The notes beneath the pieces are model-generated. The model did no database searches and was not told the DNA's origin. It saw only the letters and a list, made by a program, of their open reading frames with translations. A program made the translations under genes and the position numbers. From NCBI RefSeq assembly GCF_016774335.1, contig NZ_JAETWA010000014.1, positions 62,001 through 126,000 of the forward strand: a stretch of DNA of 64,000 bases, in the 5' to 3' direction. This DNA is from Luteimonas saliphila (GTDB lineage Bacteria > Pseudomonadota > Gammaproteobacteria > Xanthomonadales > Xanthomonadaceae). Numbering within the stretch: position 1 is the stretch's first letter; each line of letters starts with the position of its first letter. Of the stretch, positions 42,043 through 51,533 are shown in pieces.

Positions 42043-43245
42043 TCACGACGCCGCGCGCACCGTGCCCGTCGCGCTGCGGTTGGGAGGCGGCGGCAGGATG
42101 AAGTCGCGGTAGTCGTTCGGGTCGCCGCCGTGGCCGGCCTCGGCCGCCTTGACGATGTTGAAGACCTCGCGCGCGTTGACGTAGTGCAGCACGTGGCGCT
42201 CGCCGTCGTTGTAGTGCTGCTCGAGGTGGCTGAACATCGCGTCGACCGCCGGGCCGAGCACGACTTCGGCTTCCTTCTCGGGGGCGCCGTGGGTGTGGAT
42301 CTTGATGAAGATCCACTCCGGCCGGCCCTCGACGTGGATGCCGGTCTCCACCCAGCCGTCGACCCGCGCGGGCGTCGGCGGGTAGTTGGCGCGGATGTCG
42401 GCGTTCTCCACCCGCGGCACGAAGCCGTGCCGGCGGTCGCGCCAGTTCAGCCCGACCGGGCCCTGCACCAGCAACAGGTCGCCGCTGGGCGTGCCGCCGG
42501 CGCGGACCGGGACGCCGCGGTCGTGCGATTTCGGTCGGAGGGGGTCGTCGGTGGCGTAGTAGATCGAGTTGACCGTACTGGTCTGGGTGTCGCTCGGCGC
42601 CGAGGGCATGGTGAAGTCGGCATAGCAGCCCAGTTCGCGCAGCAGGATCAGTTCGTTGTCCAGCCCGCACCAACGGCCGTCGGGACGCGAGTTGTCCAGG
42701 CACCAGTTGCCGTGGATGAAGCCGAACATGATCTCGCCGGTGTCCGGGTGCCGGGGCAGGGCGCCGTGCCGTTCGTGCAGCAGCTGCTTGAAGCGCGCGA
42801 TCGACTCGCGGAAGTTGGCTTCGGTGTCGTTGTCGTGGTGCAGGTGCACCTCCAGCTCGCCGTAGCCGTCGCGGCACAGCGCTTCGAGCTTGGCCAGGTG
42901 CTCCTCGAGGTATTCCTCCTCGGGATAGAAGAAGCCGTGCTGCGGCCGGCGGCCATCGGCGTCGCGGTGGCGGTCGGCGAGCGCACGGTAGTCGCGGCAC
43001 CAGCGGTCGACGCGGGCGCGCTGCACCTCGAGGTCGGGGCGGCCGTGCATCGGTTCGTAATGGTCGACGAAGCAGAACATCACATGGGTCGGGCCAGCGT
43101 GCTTCGCGCGCGGCTTGCGGCGCACGTACTGGGGCAGCCAGAGCTGCATGTTGCGTGCGCGGATGAAGCGCGCCACCACCAGCACGATCGCGAGAGCGAT
43201 CGCGGCCAGGATGGCGGCGAGCCACCAGAGGGCGGAGTTGCTCAT
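42043..43245 (-). CDS. Conserved membrane-anchored protein of exopolysaccharide loci, unknown function
   Basis: 400 residues with one N-terminal membrane helix (about 5-27), then a soluble domain. Features that look catalytic are THVMFCFVDHYEPMHG, GELEVHLHHDNDTEANFRES (clustered His/Asp), and FGFIHGNWCLDNSRPDGRWC. These resemble a divergent metal-dependent deacetylase or hydrolase, but I cannot assign a family. It overlaps the upstream GT4 gene by four bases (ATGA) and precedes the NodB gene by 53 bp, so it belongs to the operon. Confidence 0.75.
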   Translation of the reverse strand: MSNSALWWLAAILAAIALAIVLVVARFIRARNMQLWLPQYVRRKPRAKHAGPTHVMFCFVDHYEPMHGRPDLEVQRARVDRWCRDYRALADRHRDADGRRPQHGFFYPEEEYLEEHLAKLEALCRDGYGELEVHLHHDNDTEANFRESIARFKQLLHERHGALPRHPDTGEIMFGFIHGNWCLDNSRPDGRWCGLDNELILLRELGCYADFTMPSAPSDTQTSTVNSIYYATDDPLRPKSHDRGVPVRAGGTPSGDLLLVQGPVGLNWRDRRHGFVPRVENADIRANYPPTPARVDGWVETGIHVEGRPEWIFIKIHTHGAPEKEAEVVLGPAVDAMFSHLEQHYNDGERHVLHYVNAREVFNIVKAAEAGHGGDPNDYRDFILPPPPNRSATGTVRAAS

Positions 43246-44450
43246 GCCTGGCGCTCCTGCGGCAGCAGCGACAGCAGTTGCTCGGCGTTGTTGCGCCAGC
43301 GCCGTTCGCGTTCGATGTAGGCGCGCGCCGCGGCGCCGACGCGCTCACGCTCCTGCGCGCGATCGCACAGGGCGATCACCTGGTCGACGCAGGCCTGCAT
43401 GTCCTTGCGCGGGAACAGCCAGCCGGTGGCGTCCGGTTCGATCACCTCGGCCACGGGCTCGTAATCGGGCGCGACCACCGCGACGCCCATGGCCATCAGC
43501 TCGAACAGCTTCATCGGCGAGCCGTACTCGTTGGAGTCGGGCAGGAACGCGTAGTCCATGCAGGCAATCCACTCGGGGATCTGGTGGTGGGGCACGCGCC
43601 CGGGCAGGCGGATGCGGTCTTCCAGGCCCCGGGCCTGGACTTCGCGACGCACCGCCGGCAGGTCGGCGCCGTCGCCGACCACCAGCAGGGTCAGCGCGGG
43701 GGTGTCCTGCAGCCGGTCGATGATCGTCTCGACGAAGCCGGGCACGCCGTGCCAGCGGGCGAACACGCCCATGTGTCCACACACGACGCGACCGTCCAGT
43801 CCATGCAGCCGGCGCAGCGCGTCGCGGTCGTAGCGTTGCGGATCGAAGCGGGCGTCGACCGCGTTCGGCGACACCACCGATGGCGGCAACCGGCCGTAGT
43901 GCGTCGCCAGGAGCTCGCGGAAATAGGTGGAGATGAACACGATGCCGGTCGCCTGGGTCAGGCACCAGGCCTCGATCCGCCGCGCCAGCGACTTCAGCCA
44001 CAGCGGCCGCAGGCGCTGGACGACCGCGGAGTCGTTGATCTCGAGGATGATCGGAATGCCGTGGCGGCGCGCGAGCCAGACCGTCATGAACAGGAACAGC
44101 GAGTAGCGCTCGTAGATGAAATCGGGGCGGTTGCGCGCGATCTCCGCGCGGATCCGCCACCAAGTGACGAGGTTGTAGCCGATCTCGGCGAACTCGAACA
44201 GCACGCCGGGCAGGCGGCTGACGAGGGTCGCCAGCCGGCCCTTCTCGTCGCCGGTGGGCGCTGCCGGCGCGGTCGATCCCTTCGCCGTGGCCGCTGCGGA
44301 CGCCGTCGCGGGCTCGGCCTCGGGATCCGCGCCGGGGAACGAGATCACGCGCACCTCGCAGCCGAGTTCGCGCAACGCATTGGCCACGCCGCGGATGTGG
44401 ACGCCCTCGACCCGGCGGCCCTGGGTGCGGTGGTGGTAGAGGACTTTCAT
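43242..44450 (-). CDS. Glycosyltransferase family 4
   Basis: 402-residue GT-B enzyme. MKVLYHHRTQGRRVEGVHIR at the start, an Ala/Thr/Pro-rich insertion at about 55-70, then DFIYERYSLFLFMTVWLARR. In the C-terminal domain, GHMGVFARWHGVPGFVETI is followed by the EX7E-type SPMKLFELMAMGVAVVAPDY. ATGA overlaps on both sides tie it translationally to its neighbours. Sugar specificity is unknown. Confidence 0.88.
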   Translation of the reverse strand: MKVLYHHRTQGRRVEGVHIRGVANALRELGCEVRVISFPGADPEAEPATASAAATAKGSTAPAAPTGDEKGRLATLVSRLPGVLFEFAEIGYNLVTWWRIRAEIARNRPDFIYERYSLFLFMTVWLARRHGIPIILEINDSAVVQRLRPLWLKSLARRIEAWCLTQATGIVFISTYFRELLATHYGRLPPSVVSPNAVDARFDPQRYDRDALRRLHGLDGRVVCGHMGVFARWHGVPGFVETIIDRLQDTPALTLLVVGDGADLPAVRREVQARGLEDRIRLPGRVPHHQIPEWIACMDYAFLPDSNEYGSPMKLFELMAMGVAVVAPDYEPVAEVIEPDATGWLFPRKDMQACVDQVIALCDRAQERERVGAAARAYIERERRWRNNAEQLLSLLPQERQA

Positions 44451-45100
44451 CCGCGACCCCGCGGCATGGCCCGGACCTCGAAGCCCTCGTCGCGCCATCG
44501 CGGCAGCAGCGCGGCCAGCAACTGCACGGTCGCCTCGGTGTCGTCGTGCATCAGCAGCGTGTCGCCGCTGCACGGTGGATCGGCCTGCATCTGCGCGAAC
44601 AGCGTCGGCGCCGGCAACTGCTGGTAGTCGTGGCTGTCGTACGACCAGAAGGCGACGGTGCGGCCGATGCGCGCGAAATGCAGCAGCAGGTTCGGCGGCA
44701 GTACCCCGCACGGCGGGCGGAACGGATGCGTGCCGCTGCCGTCGTAGCGCGACAGGGCCGCGTCGGTGCGCTCGATCTCCGCGAGCTGCTGCGCAAGCGG
44801 CAGCTCGTCCATCCGTGGATGGCTCCAGGAGTGGTTGCCGAGCGCATGGCCGTCGGCGACGATCCGACGCACCAGCTCGGGGTACTGGTCGATGCGCTCG
44901 CCGATCAGGAAGAAGGTGGCGGTCGCGTCGTGCGTCCGCAGCAGGTCGAGCACGCGCGGGGTGAACTCGGGATGCGGGCCGTCGTCGAAGGTCAGGAACA
45001 GGGTCTTGCGGGTCGCCCGCACGCGGGTGATGACCAGCCGCGACGGCAGCAGGCCGAGTGCGCGGGTCTTGCGGGAACGCGGCTGGATGGCTCGATTCAT
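44447..45100 (-). CDS. Polysaccharide deacetylase (NodB-type)
   Basis: 217-residue CE4 enzyme with all canonical motifs: TLFLTFDDGPHPEFTPRVL (motif 1), GNHSWSHPRMDEL (HxxxH metal site), and FRPPCGVLPPN (motif 3). The DTLLMHDDTEAT segment near the end is motif 5. Closest of the three deacetylases to the NodB/peptidoglycan-deacetylase pattern. The N-terminus is basic without a clear signal peptide. Starts and ends in 4-nt overlaps with flanking glycosyltransferase genes. Confidence 0.92.
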   Translation of the reverse strand: MNRAIQPRSRKTRALGLLPSRLVITRVRATRKTLFLTFDDGPHPEFTPRVLDLLRTHDATATFFLIGERIDQYPELVRRIVADGHALGNHSWSHPRMDELPLAQQLAEIERTDAALSRYDGSGTHPFRPPCGVLPPNLLLHFARIGRTVAFWSYDSHDYQQLPAPTLFAQMQADPPCSGDTLLMHDDTEATVQLLAALLPRWRDEGFEVRAMPRGRG

Positions 45101-46254
45101 GCGTTTGCGGGCCTGGCTGCGTCGACCAGGATGCGATCGAGGCGGCGCACATTATCGTCCCAGCGGAAACCGGCGGCGTGTTCGAGGATCGCCTCGCGCG
45201 ACCAGTCGCGTCCGAGCGCGTCGCCGAGCGCCCATCCGAGCGCCGCGCGATCGTGCGCCGGCACCAGGATGCCGGCGTGGGCGGGCAGGACCTCGGGGAT
45301 GCCGCCGACCGCGGTCGCGACCACCGGCAGGCCGCAGGCCATCGCCTCGAGTACGACGTTCGGCACTCCCTCGTTGTGGCTGGGCAGGCTGAGCAGGTCC
45401 GCGGCCTGCATCCACAGGGCCAGTTGCTCGTGCGGACGCGCGCCGGCGAGCAGCACCATGTCGGCGATCCCGAGCTGCTGCGCGCGTCGCGACAGGGTCG
45501 CCGCGGCCGCACCCGACCCGACGAAGGCCAGGCGCGCTTCGGGCTGGCGCGCCACCACGGCCGGGAACGCCTCCAGCAGATCGACGCAGCCCTTGCTTTC
45601 CTTCAGGTTGCCCACGTACAGCACCAGGGGCCCCTCCGGCGCCAGCGCCAGCGCCTGGCGGGCGGCTGCCCGGTCGCCGGGACGGAACCGTTCGCCATCC
45701 ACGCCGTTGTAGAGCAGGTGGACGCGTCCGGGCTCGACGCCCAGTGCGCGCGCCTTGCCGACGAGCGCGTCGCTGACCGCGACCACGGCGCGGGCGCCGC
45801 GCAGCGCGGCGGCGATCTGCGGCCGGTGCGACGGCTGCTCGGCCTGCACGTTGAGGTCGCTGCCGTGCACCTTGACCACGTAGGGCAAGCCCAGGCGCTT
45901 CGCGAGACGCGCGGTGCCGATCGCATCCGGGTACGCCCAGCTGGCCAGCAGCAGGTCGTAGCGCCCGTCGCGCAGCATCCTGCGGCGCTGCGCGAGCAGC
46001 GAGGCGTACCAGGCCAGCCCGTGCAGGCCGCGGCCGATGCGCGGCGGGTACCAGAACGTGAAGTCCGTAGCGCGCGCGTGCCGGAGCACCGGCGCAGCGC
46101 CGCGCGGACCGCGCAGGCGGTCGCGGAAGTCGACCGCGACCATCACGTCCAGCTCGTGGAACTCGGCCAGCCTGTCGAACTGCTGCCGGTTGAAGCTGGC
46201 GCGAAGCGGATCCCAGGCGGTCGGGAACAGGTTGGTGAGCGCGAGGATCCTCAT
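45097..46254 (-). CDS. Glycosyltransferase family 4
   Basis: 385-residue GT-B enzyme of the exosortase/exopolysaccharide type. MRILALTNLFPTAWDPLRAS and PYVVKVHGSDLNVQAEQPS mark the N-terminal domain; VLYVGNLKESKGCVDLLEAF and SHNEGVPNVVLEAMACGLPV (EX7E region) mark the donor domain. Very similar in layout to WcaL-like transferases. Coupled by ATGA overlaps. Confidence 0.9.
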   Translation of the reverse strand: MRILALTNLFPTAWDPLRASFNRQQFDRLAEFHELDVMVAVDFRDRLRGPRGAAPVLRHARATDFTFWYPPRIGRGLHGLAWYASLLAQRRRMLRDGRYDLLLASWAYPDAIGTARLAKRLGLPYVVKVHGSDLNVQAEQPSHRPQIAAALRGARAVVAVSDALVGKARALGVEPGRVHLLYNGVDGERFRPGDRAAARQALALAPEGPLVLYVGNLKESKGCVDLLEAFPAVVARQPEARLAFVGSGAAAATLSRRAQQLGIADMVLLAGARPHEQLALWMQAADLLSLPSHNEGVPNVVLEAMACGLPVVATAVGGIPEVLPAHAGILVPAHDRAALGWALGDALGRDWSREAILEHAAGFRWDDNVRRLDRILVDAARPANA

Positions 46255-47360
46255 GTCCGGTCGTTCGCGTAGACGTCGAGGTAGCGCGCGGCCATGACCT
46301 CGAAGGTCGAGTTCGCCAGGAGCCAGGCGCGGCCCGCGCGTCCCATGTCGGCGGCGCGCTGCGGATCGTCGAGCAGGCTGACGATCGCGTCGGCGAGCGC
46401 GTCGGGGTCGCGCGGCGGCACGACGAGCCCGTTGACGCCGTCGGCGACGATCTCGGCGTTGCCGCCGACCCGGGTCGCCACGATCGGCAGCGCGCAGGCG
46501 CAGGCTTCGAGCAACGCGATCGAATAGCCTTCCGAAATCGACGACATCGCGAACATCGAGAACGCGGGCAGCAGTTGCGGCACATCGCTGCGATCGCCGA
46601 GCAGGAACACCCGATCGGCAATGCCCGCCTGCGCGATCGCGGCTTCCACCGCGCCGCGCTCGCCGCCTTCGCCGGCCAGCACCAGCGCCACGTTCTCGCG
46701 GCGCGCATGGACGAGGGCGAAGGCATCGACCATGGTGCCCAGGTCCTTGGCCCAGTTCAGCCGCCCGACGAAGCCCACCAGTTCGGTCCCGGGGGCGAGT
46801 CCGAGGCTGGCGGCCAACTGCGCGCGCAGTTCCGGGTCGCGCTGGCGGAAGGCGTCCGCATGGATGCCGTTGGGCAGCACGTGCAACTTGTGCGCAGGGA
46901 CCAGGCCGGTCTCGGTCAGCCGTTGTCCGGCCGCTGCGGAGACCGCCACGGCCGCGTCCGTCCAGCGCATCGACTGGCGGAACAGCCACTCCCGCCGGCT
47001 GGTGGGGCTCACGTCGCCCATGCCGTGCCGGGTGTTGACCACCCGGCGCAGGCCGAGCCCGAGCGCGGCCACCCTCGCGTGGTAGTGCGCAGTGCCGTTG
47101 TGGCTGTGCAGCACTTCGGTGCGTTGCGAGGTGAGCGCGCGGCGCAGGCGCAGGATAGCGCGCAGGTCGGCGCCGTCGCGCTTGCCGCAGGCGATCACGC
47201 GGATCCCGTGCGAGACGAGTTCCGGCGCCAGCGAACCCGCCTCGAACAGGCAGATGACCTGGCAGTCGTGGCCCGCGGCCACCTGCGCCCTGGCGAGGTC
47301 GATGACTACCCGCTCGAGACCGCCGCGGTTGAGGTTTTCGACGACGTGGCTGATCCTCAC
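46251..47360 (-). CDS. Glycosyltransferase family 4
   Basis: 369 residues starting at a GTG that overlaps the CapK-like gene stop (GTGA). The N-terminus RISHVVENLNRGGLERVVID matches sugar transferases found in XrtA-type loci, where the GGLE/GGLER element is shared. Donor domain: VGFVGRLNWAKDLGTMVDAF and SISEGYSIALLEACACALPI with the conserved Glu pair. It should add one residue of the repeat unit; order of addition is unknown. Confidence 0.9.
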   Translation of the reverse strand: MRISHVVENLNRGGLERVVIDLARAQVAAGHDCQVICLFEAGSLAPELVSHGIRVIACGKRDGADLRAILRLRRALTSQRTEVLHSHNGTAHYHARVAALGLGLRRVVNTRHGMGDVSPTSRREWLFRQSMRWTDAAVAVSAAAGQRLTETGLVPAHKLHVLPNGIHADAFRQRDPELRAQLAASLGLAPGTELVGFVGRLNWAKDLGTMVDAFALVHARRENVALVLAGEGGERGAVEAAIAQAGIADRVFLLGDRSDVPQLLPAFSMFAMSSISEGYSIALLEACACALPIVATRVGGNAEIVADGVNGLVVPPRDPDALADAIVSLLDDPQRAADMGRAGRAWLLANSTFEVMAARYLDVYANDRT

Positions 47361-48712
47361 GGCAGCCTCGACACGGTCACGCGCAGCTTGCCGCTCGCGG
47401 TGAGCGGGATGTCGTCGACGCGCTGCAGGTCGAGGCTGGCGTCGTCGCCCAGCACCTTCGACACCTCGCGCCGCACGTAGGCTTCCTGCTCCACGCCGAA
47501 TTCCGGACCCGGCACGATGTTCAGCGTGAAGCGTTCGAGACTGTCCTGCACCACCTGGAAGCGGCGCACGCCGGCGACGTCCTTGAGCATGTGCGGGAAG
47601 AATTCGCCCGGCAGCACGCGACCGTCTGGGGTACGGATGGCGTCGAGGCGGCGTCCCTCGATGCGGCTCAGGCGCGGCAGCCCGCGCCGGCCGGTGCTGT
47701 GCCACGGGGCCTTGCGGCTGGCGACGTCGCCGTTGACGTAACGGATGAAGGGCATGCCCAGGTTGTGCAGGTCGGTAATGGCGAGTTCCCCGGTCTCGTT
47801 GCCGTCGCCGGCTTGCGTTGCGTCCGCCAGTTCGACCACCAGGTGGTCGGCGTTGATCAGCAGCCCGTCGCGATCCTCCGCTTCGCAGGCGATCAGCATG
47901 AATTCGCGGCAGCCGTAGGTGTTGTAGGCCCTGGCGCCCGGGAACGCGGCTTCGATGATCGGTCGCTGGAAATCGTGCAGCGCCTCGGCGGCGCCCAGCA
48001 CCGACACCACCCCCGGGATGCTGCGGCCCTGTGCGAGCAGCCACTTCGATAGACGCACGATGGGGTCGACATAGGCCACGATCACTTCGGGCCGGTATGC
48101 CGCGATGGCGTCGGCGTAGGCCGCCATGTTGTCGTCGCGCATCAGGAAGCTGTTGAGCATGCGGCGGTGGAACGCGGCGTGGTACAGACGCTCCTTCAAC
48201 TGCGTGGTGCGGCCGGGATCGCCCACCGCACCGCCCCACAGGAACAGGGTGCGGCGTCCCATCCTGGCGCCGGTCCAGCCGTAGCCGCGCCACATCACGG
48301 CGGAACGGCGGTCGTTGCTCTCGCGGGTGTAGCCGAAGCGCAGCGGCTCGCCGGTGGAGCCGCCGGTGGCCTTGTACAGCAGCCCGTCGCGCAGCGAGCG
48401 CGCCTTGAGATCGTCGCCATGGGCGCGGATGTCGGCCTTGGTCAGCACCGGCAGGCGCGCGTAGTCCTGCATCGACTTGAGGTCGCCCGGTTCGAATCCC
48501 TCGGCCTGCCAGCGCGCCCGGTAGAACGGCACCTCGCTCCAGCAATGCGCGACGAGCGCCTGCAGCTTGGTCCACTGGATCTGCGCGATCTCATCGGGCG
48601 AGCGCCACTGGTTGGCTTCGTACTCGGCCAGGTAGCCCAGCGTGCGGCGTCCCCGCAGCGACTCGTACGTCGGGAACAGGAGGTGCCGGAACGCGTGTTC
48701 GTACAGGCTCAT
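47357..48712 (-). CDS. CapK-like adenylate-forming enzyme
   Basis: 451 residues of the phenylacetate-CoA ligase/CapK group of the ANL superfamily. ATP-binding P-loop KATGGSTGEPLRFGYTRES; adenine/aromatic motif YGCREFM; hinge region LSRIEGRRLDAIRTPDGRV; C-terminal TASGKLRVTVSRL with the catalytic Lys. CapK-type proteins are frequent in capsule loci and may activate an acyl substituent for transfer to sugar, but no member's reaction is settled. Fully overlapped with the flippase gene upstream and GT4 gene downstream. Confidence 0.87.
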   Translation of the reverse strand: MSLYEHAFRHLLFPTYESLRGRRTLGYLAEYEANQWRSPDEIAQIQWTKLQALVAHCWSEVPFYRARWQAEGFEPGDLKSMQDYARLPVLTKADIRAHGDDLKARSLRDGLLYKATGGSTGEPLRFGYTRESNDRRSAVMWRGYGWTGARMGRRTLFLWGGAVGDPGRTTQLKERLYHAAFHRRMLNSFLMRDDNMAAYADAIAAYRPEVIVAYVDPIVRLSKWLLAQGRSIPGVVSVLGAAEALHDFQRPIIEAAFPGARAYNTYGCREFMLIACEAEDRDGLLINADHLVVELADATQAGDGNETGELAITDLHNLGMPFIRYVNGDVASRKAPWHSTGRRGLPRLSRIEGRRLDAIRTPDGRVLPGEFFPHMLKDVAGVRRFQVVQDSLERFTLNIVPGPEFGVEQEAYVRREVSKVLGDDASLDLQRVDDIPLTASGKLRVTVSRLP

Positions 48713-50259
48713 GCCGCGGCTTCCGCGCGGCGCGCCGCCCAGACGAGGATGCGGCCCACGAAGGCGGGACGCCCCTTGCCAAAGCGCGCATGCATCTGCT
48801 GGAAATGCTGCAGGTCGGCCGCGCTCCAGAAGCCGAGCAGCACGGTCGCGATGGCGTACAGCGCCGCGAGCAGCGCCCCGCCGATCGCCAGCGTCGGCAC
48901 CGGCGGAAGATGGCCACGGACCGGCCATGCGGCGCCCGCCGCGGCCGTCGCCGCCAGCAGCACCCGCGCGATGCGCGACCATTCCAGGCGCGCCCCGCTG
49001 TAGTGCAGTGCGAGGCCGATCACCAGCGATCCCGTCAGCACGCTGGTGGCGGCGAACGCGGCGATCGCGCCGTTCAGCCCGTGGCTGCGGATCAGCGCGA
49101 CATCCAGCCCCACCTTGACCAGCGAACAGGCCAGCACCGCGATCATCAGTGCGCGCTGCCGGTCCGATCCGAGCAGGTAGCCCGATGCCGCCTGCGACAG
49201 CATCGGGATCGCCCCGGCCGCGAGGCAGCACGCGAACAGGAAGGCGGCCGGGGCGAACGCCGCGCCGTAGAGCAGCCTGATGATCTCGTTGGCGAACACC
49301 ACGCCGAACGCCACCAGCGGTGCCGCCAGGGCGGCCAGGTAGGTGGTGGACATCGCCAGGCGCCGGCTCGCGACCTCGCGGCCCTGGGCCAGCGCATTGG
49401 CCATCATCGGCAGCAGCAGGGCGCCGAAGACGCCCGGCACCAGCAGCAGCGCGCCGCTGGCGAGCTGGAAGGCGACCTTGAACTGGCCGGCCGAGGCGGA
49501 GGAGTCGAACAGGGTCAGGAACAGCACCTCGACCTCGCTCGCGGTCACGAAGCTGACCGCCACCGTGACCGCGACCAGCGCGGTGTAGCTGCGCAGGCGC
49601 CTGCGCGTGTCCTGGTCGAGCGGCTGGCGCGTGGCCCGCGGCGGCAGCAGCGGCGCGACCTGGCGGCGCGAGATCCACCAGAACACGAAACTCGAGAGGG
49701 TGAACGTGCCCAGGAACCATTCCATCGGGCCGTCGAGCCACCACACCAGAAGGATCAGCAGCAGATTGAGCGGCGCGACGATGATCGCGATGACCGCGGT
49801 GGCGCGGAAGTTCTCGTAGCCCTTGGCGATGCCGATGTTGAGCATGTACGACGCGCGCAGCGCGGTCGTCACCAGCAGGATCAGCAACAACAGCCCGTGG
49901 TTGAAACCGGGCATCAGCCGTTGCCCCTGCAGCAGGAACAGCGCGGTGCCGCCCAGCAGCACGACCGCGAGGAAGCCGGCCTGCACGCGCCACGCCCATC
50001 CCAGCAGCGAGCGGATCTGCGCATCGCGATCGGAACCACGAAGCTCGGCCACGAACTTGATGACCGCGCTGGCGACGCCGGAGTTGGTGATCACCACCCC
50101 GGTGGCCACCAGCCAGATCACCAGGCTGTAGGCGCCGAAGTCCGCCGGACCCAGGTGCCGCGCGATGATGATCGACGTCAGCATCCCGAGGAAGTACTCG
50201 GTGTAGATGCCGACCGACGAGAACAGCGTGTTGCGGATGACCCGGCCGCGCGTGCTCAT
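48709..50259 (-). CDS. Wzx-type polysaccharide flippase
   Basis: 516-residue MOP-superfamily transporter with about 12-14 hydrophobic helices. N-terminal NTLFSSVGIYTEYFLGMLTS and ARHLGPADFGAYSLVIWLVA are the signature of polysaccharide flippases. It would move lipid-linked repeat units to the periplasm. It lies next to the O-antigen-ligase-like gene, as expected for a Wzx/Wzy-dependent pathway. 4-nt overlaps on both sides. Confidence 0.92.
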   Translation of the reverse strand: MSTRGRVIRNTLFSSVGIYTEYFLGMLTSIIIARHLGPADFGAYSLVIWLVATGVVITNSGVASAVIKFVAELRGSDRDAQIRSLLGWAWRVQAGFLAVVLLGGTALFLLQGQRLMPGFNHGLLLLILLVTTALRASYMLNIGIAKGYENFRATAVIAIIVAPLNLLLILLVWWLDGPMEWFLGTFTLSSFVFWWISRRQVAPLLPPRATRQPLDQDTRRRLRSYTALVAVTVAVSFVTASEVEVLFLTLFDSSASAGQFKVAFQLASGALLLVPGVFGALLLPMMANALAQGREVASRRLAMSTTYLAALAAPLVAFGVVFANEIIRLLYGAAFAPAAFLFACCLAAGAIPMLSQAASGYLLGSDRQRALMIAVLACSLVKVGLDVALIRSHGLNGAIAAFAATSVLTGSLVIGLALHYSGARLEWSRIARVLLAATAAAGAAWPVRGHLPPVPTLAIGGALLAALYAIATVLLGFWSAADLQHFQQMHARFGKGRPAFVGRILVWAARRAEAAA

Positions 50260-51533
50260 GACGCCGCCATCACGAACAGCACCTTGACCACCAGCCACAG
50301 CGCGATCGCGCTGCCCAGCGAAGCCACGCACCACTTGAACCAGTCGCGTCGCACGCTGAAGACCGGAAGGCCCGCCCAGCGCTCCTGCGCGCCGCCGTAC
50401 CAGCCGGTCACCAGTCCCAGCAGGATGTAGAGCAGGATCACGTAGCTGCGGCTGAGGAAGAACGCGCATGCGAAGAAGCCGACCATCGCGATCAGCAGGG
50501 TCATCGCCATGCGGCGCTCCTCCTCCCACGCCTGCTGGTGGTCGGGGTCCTCCATGACCGCCGGCAGGCGCAGCACCATCACCGGCATGAGCACGCAGTA
50601 GCCGACCATCGCCAGCCAGACCGTGTAGCCGATCAGGCCGGTCTCGGCCAGCACCAGCACGAACGAGTTGTGCGCGGTGAGGAAGGTGTGCTCGGTGAAG
50701 TTGCCGACGCCGACCCCGAACACCGGGTTGGCCAGGAACATCTGGATGCCGTCGTACCAGGTCTCGATGCGGCCGTAGGCGGACGACTCGCCGGCGTCGA
50801 GTTCCTGCATGCGCGTGGGCAGGGCCATCAGCACTGCCATGCCCGCGGCACCGAGCGTGCCGGCGACCACCAGCCCGCGCCGCAGCCACAGCCACACGCC
50901 CGCCATCGCCATCACCGCGAGGAACGAGCCGCGCGAATCGGTGAGGTACACGCCGTAGAGCAGGGCGACCGCCACCGACCACCAGAACAGGCGCCGCAGC
51001 CCCATCGCTCCGCCGCGCCCACCCATCAGCAGGGCCATCGGGATCGCGATGATGAACAGCATCGCCAGGTCGTTGGGATCGCTGAAGATGCCCACGTACT
51101 GGATGCGACCGTCCTGCACGGTCGGCATGCCGGTCCAGCCCTGGCCGAGCTTGACCTGCTCGATGCCGTGGATGGTCAGCACCAGCGCGCACAGCGCGAT
51201 GACCCACATCATCCGCAGCATGTTCCTGGGCGAGTGGCCGGCCTGGGCGATCAGCACCAGCGCGATCAGCGCGGGCAGGAAGTGCAAGAAACGCGAGATC
51301 GCGCCGCCGGCCCAGCCGTTCACGACCATCGAGAACATGCCGATGACGATGAACACGACCAGCAACAGGTAGGTCGGCTGCCGGAACGGCCGGCGTTCCG
51401 AGCTGAGGGCCCAGCCGCCGAGCGCGCCGAGCATCGCGATCGGCAGGATCGGGATCCCCATGTCGACCAGTGCGGGGTATTCCTGAGGGCGGATCAGCAC
51501 CAGCGCCAGCCAGACGAGCAGGAACAGCATCAC
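50256..51533 (-). CDS. O-antigen ligase/polymerase family protein (XrtA-locus type)
   Basis: 425-residue membrane protein with about ten helices and a large periplasmic loop (SDPNDLAMLFIIAIPMALLM...DSRGSFLAVMAM...AHNSFVLVLAETGLIGYTVW). The HNSFV-LAETG block is the Wzy_C ligase signature. The N-terminal VWLALVLIRPQEYPAL and the layout resemble the putative O-glycosylation ligase of exosortase A loci. It is the only polymerase/ligase candidate here and may polymerise or transfer the glycan. GTG start in a GTGA overlap; the next codon is ATG, an alternative. Confidence 0.87.
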   Translation of the reverse strand: MMLFLLVWLALVLIRPQEYPALVDMGIPILPIAMLGALGGWALSSERRPFRQPTYLLLVVFIVIGMFSMVVNGWAGGAISRFLHFLPALIALVLIAQAGHSPRNMLRMMWVIALCALVLTIHGIEQVKLGQGWTGMPTVQDGRIQYVGIFSDPNDLAMLFIIAIPMALLMGGRGGAMGLRRLFWWSVAVALLYGVYLTDSRGSFLAVMAMAGVWLWLRRGLVVAGTLGAAGMAVLMALPTRMQELDAGESSAYGRIETWYDGIQMFLANPVFGVGVGNFTEHTFLTAHNSFVLVLAETGLIGYTVWLAMVGYCVLMPVMVLRLPAVMEDPDHQQAWEEERRMAMTLLIAMVGFFACAFFLSRSYVILLYILLGLVTGWYGGAQERWAGLPVFSVRRDWFKWCVASLGSAIALWLVVKVLFVMAAS

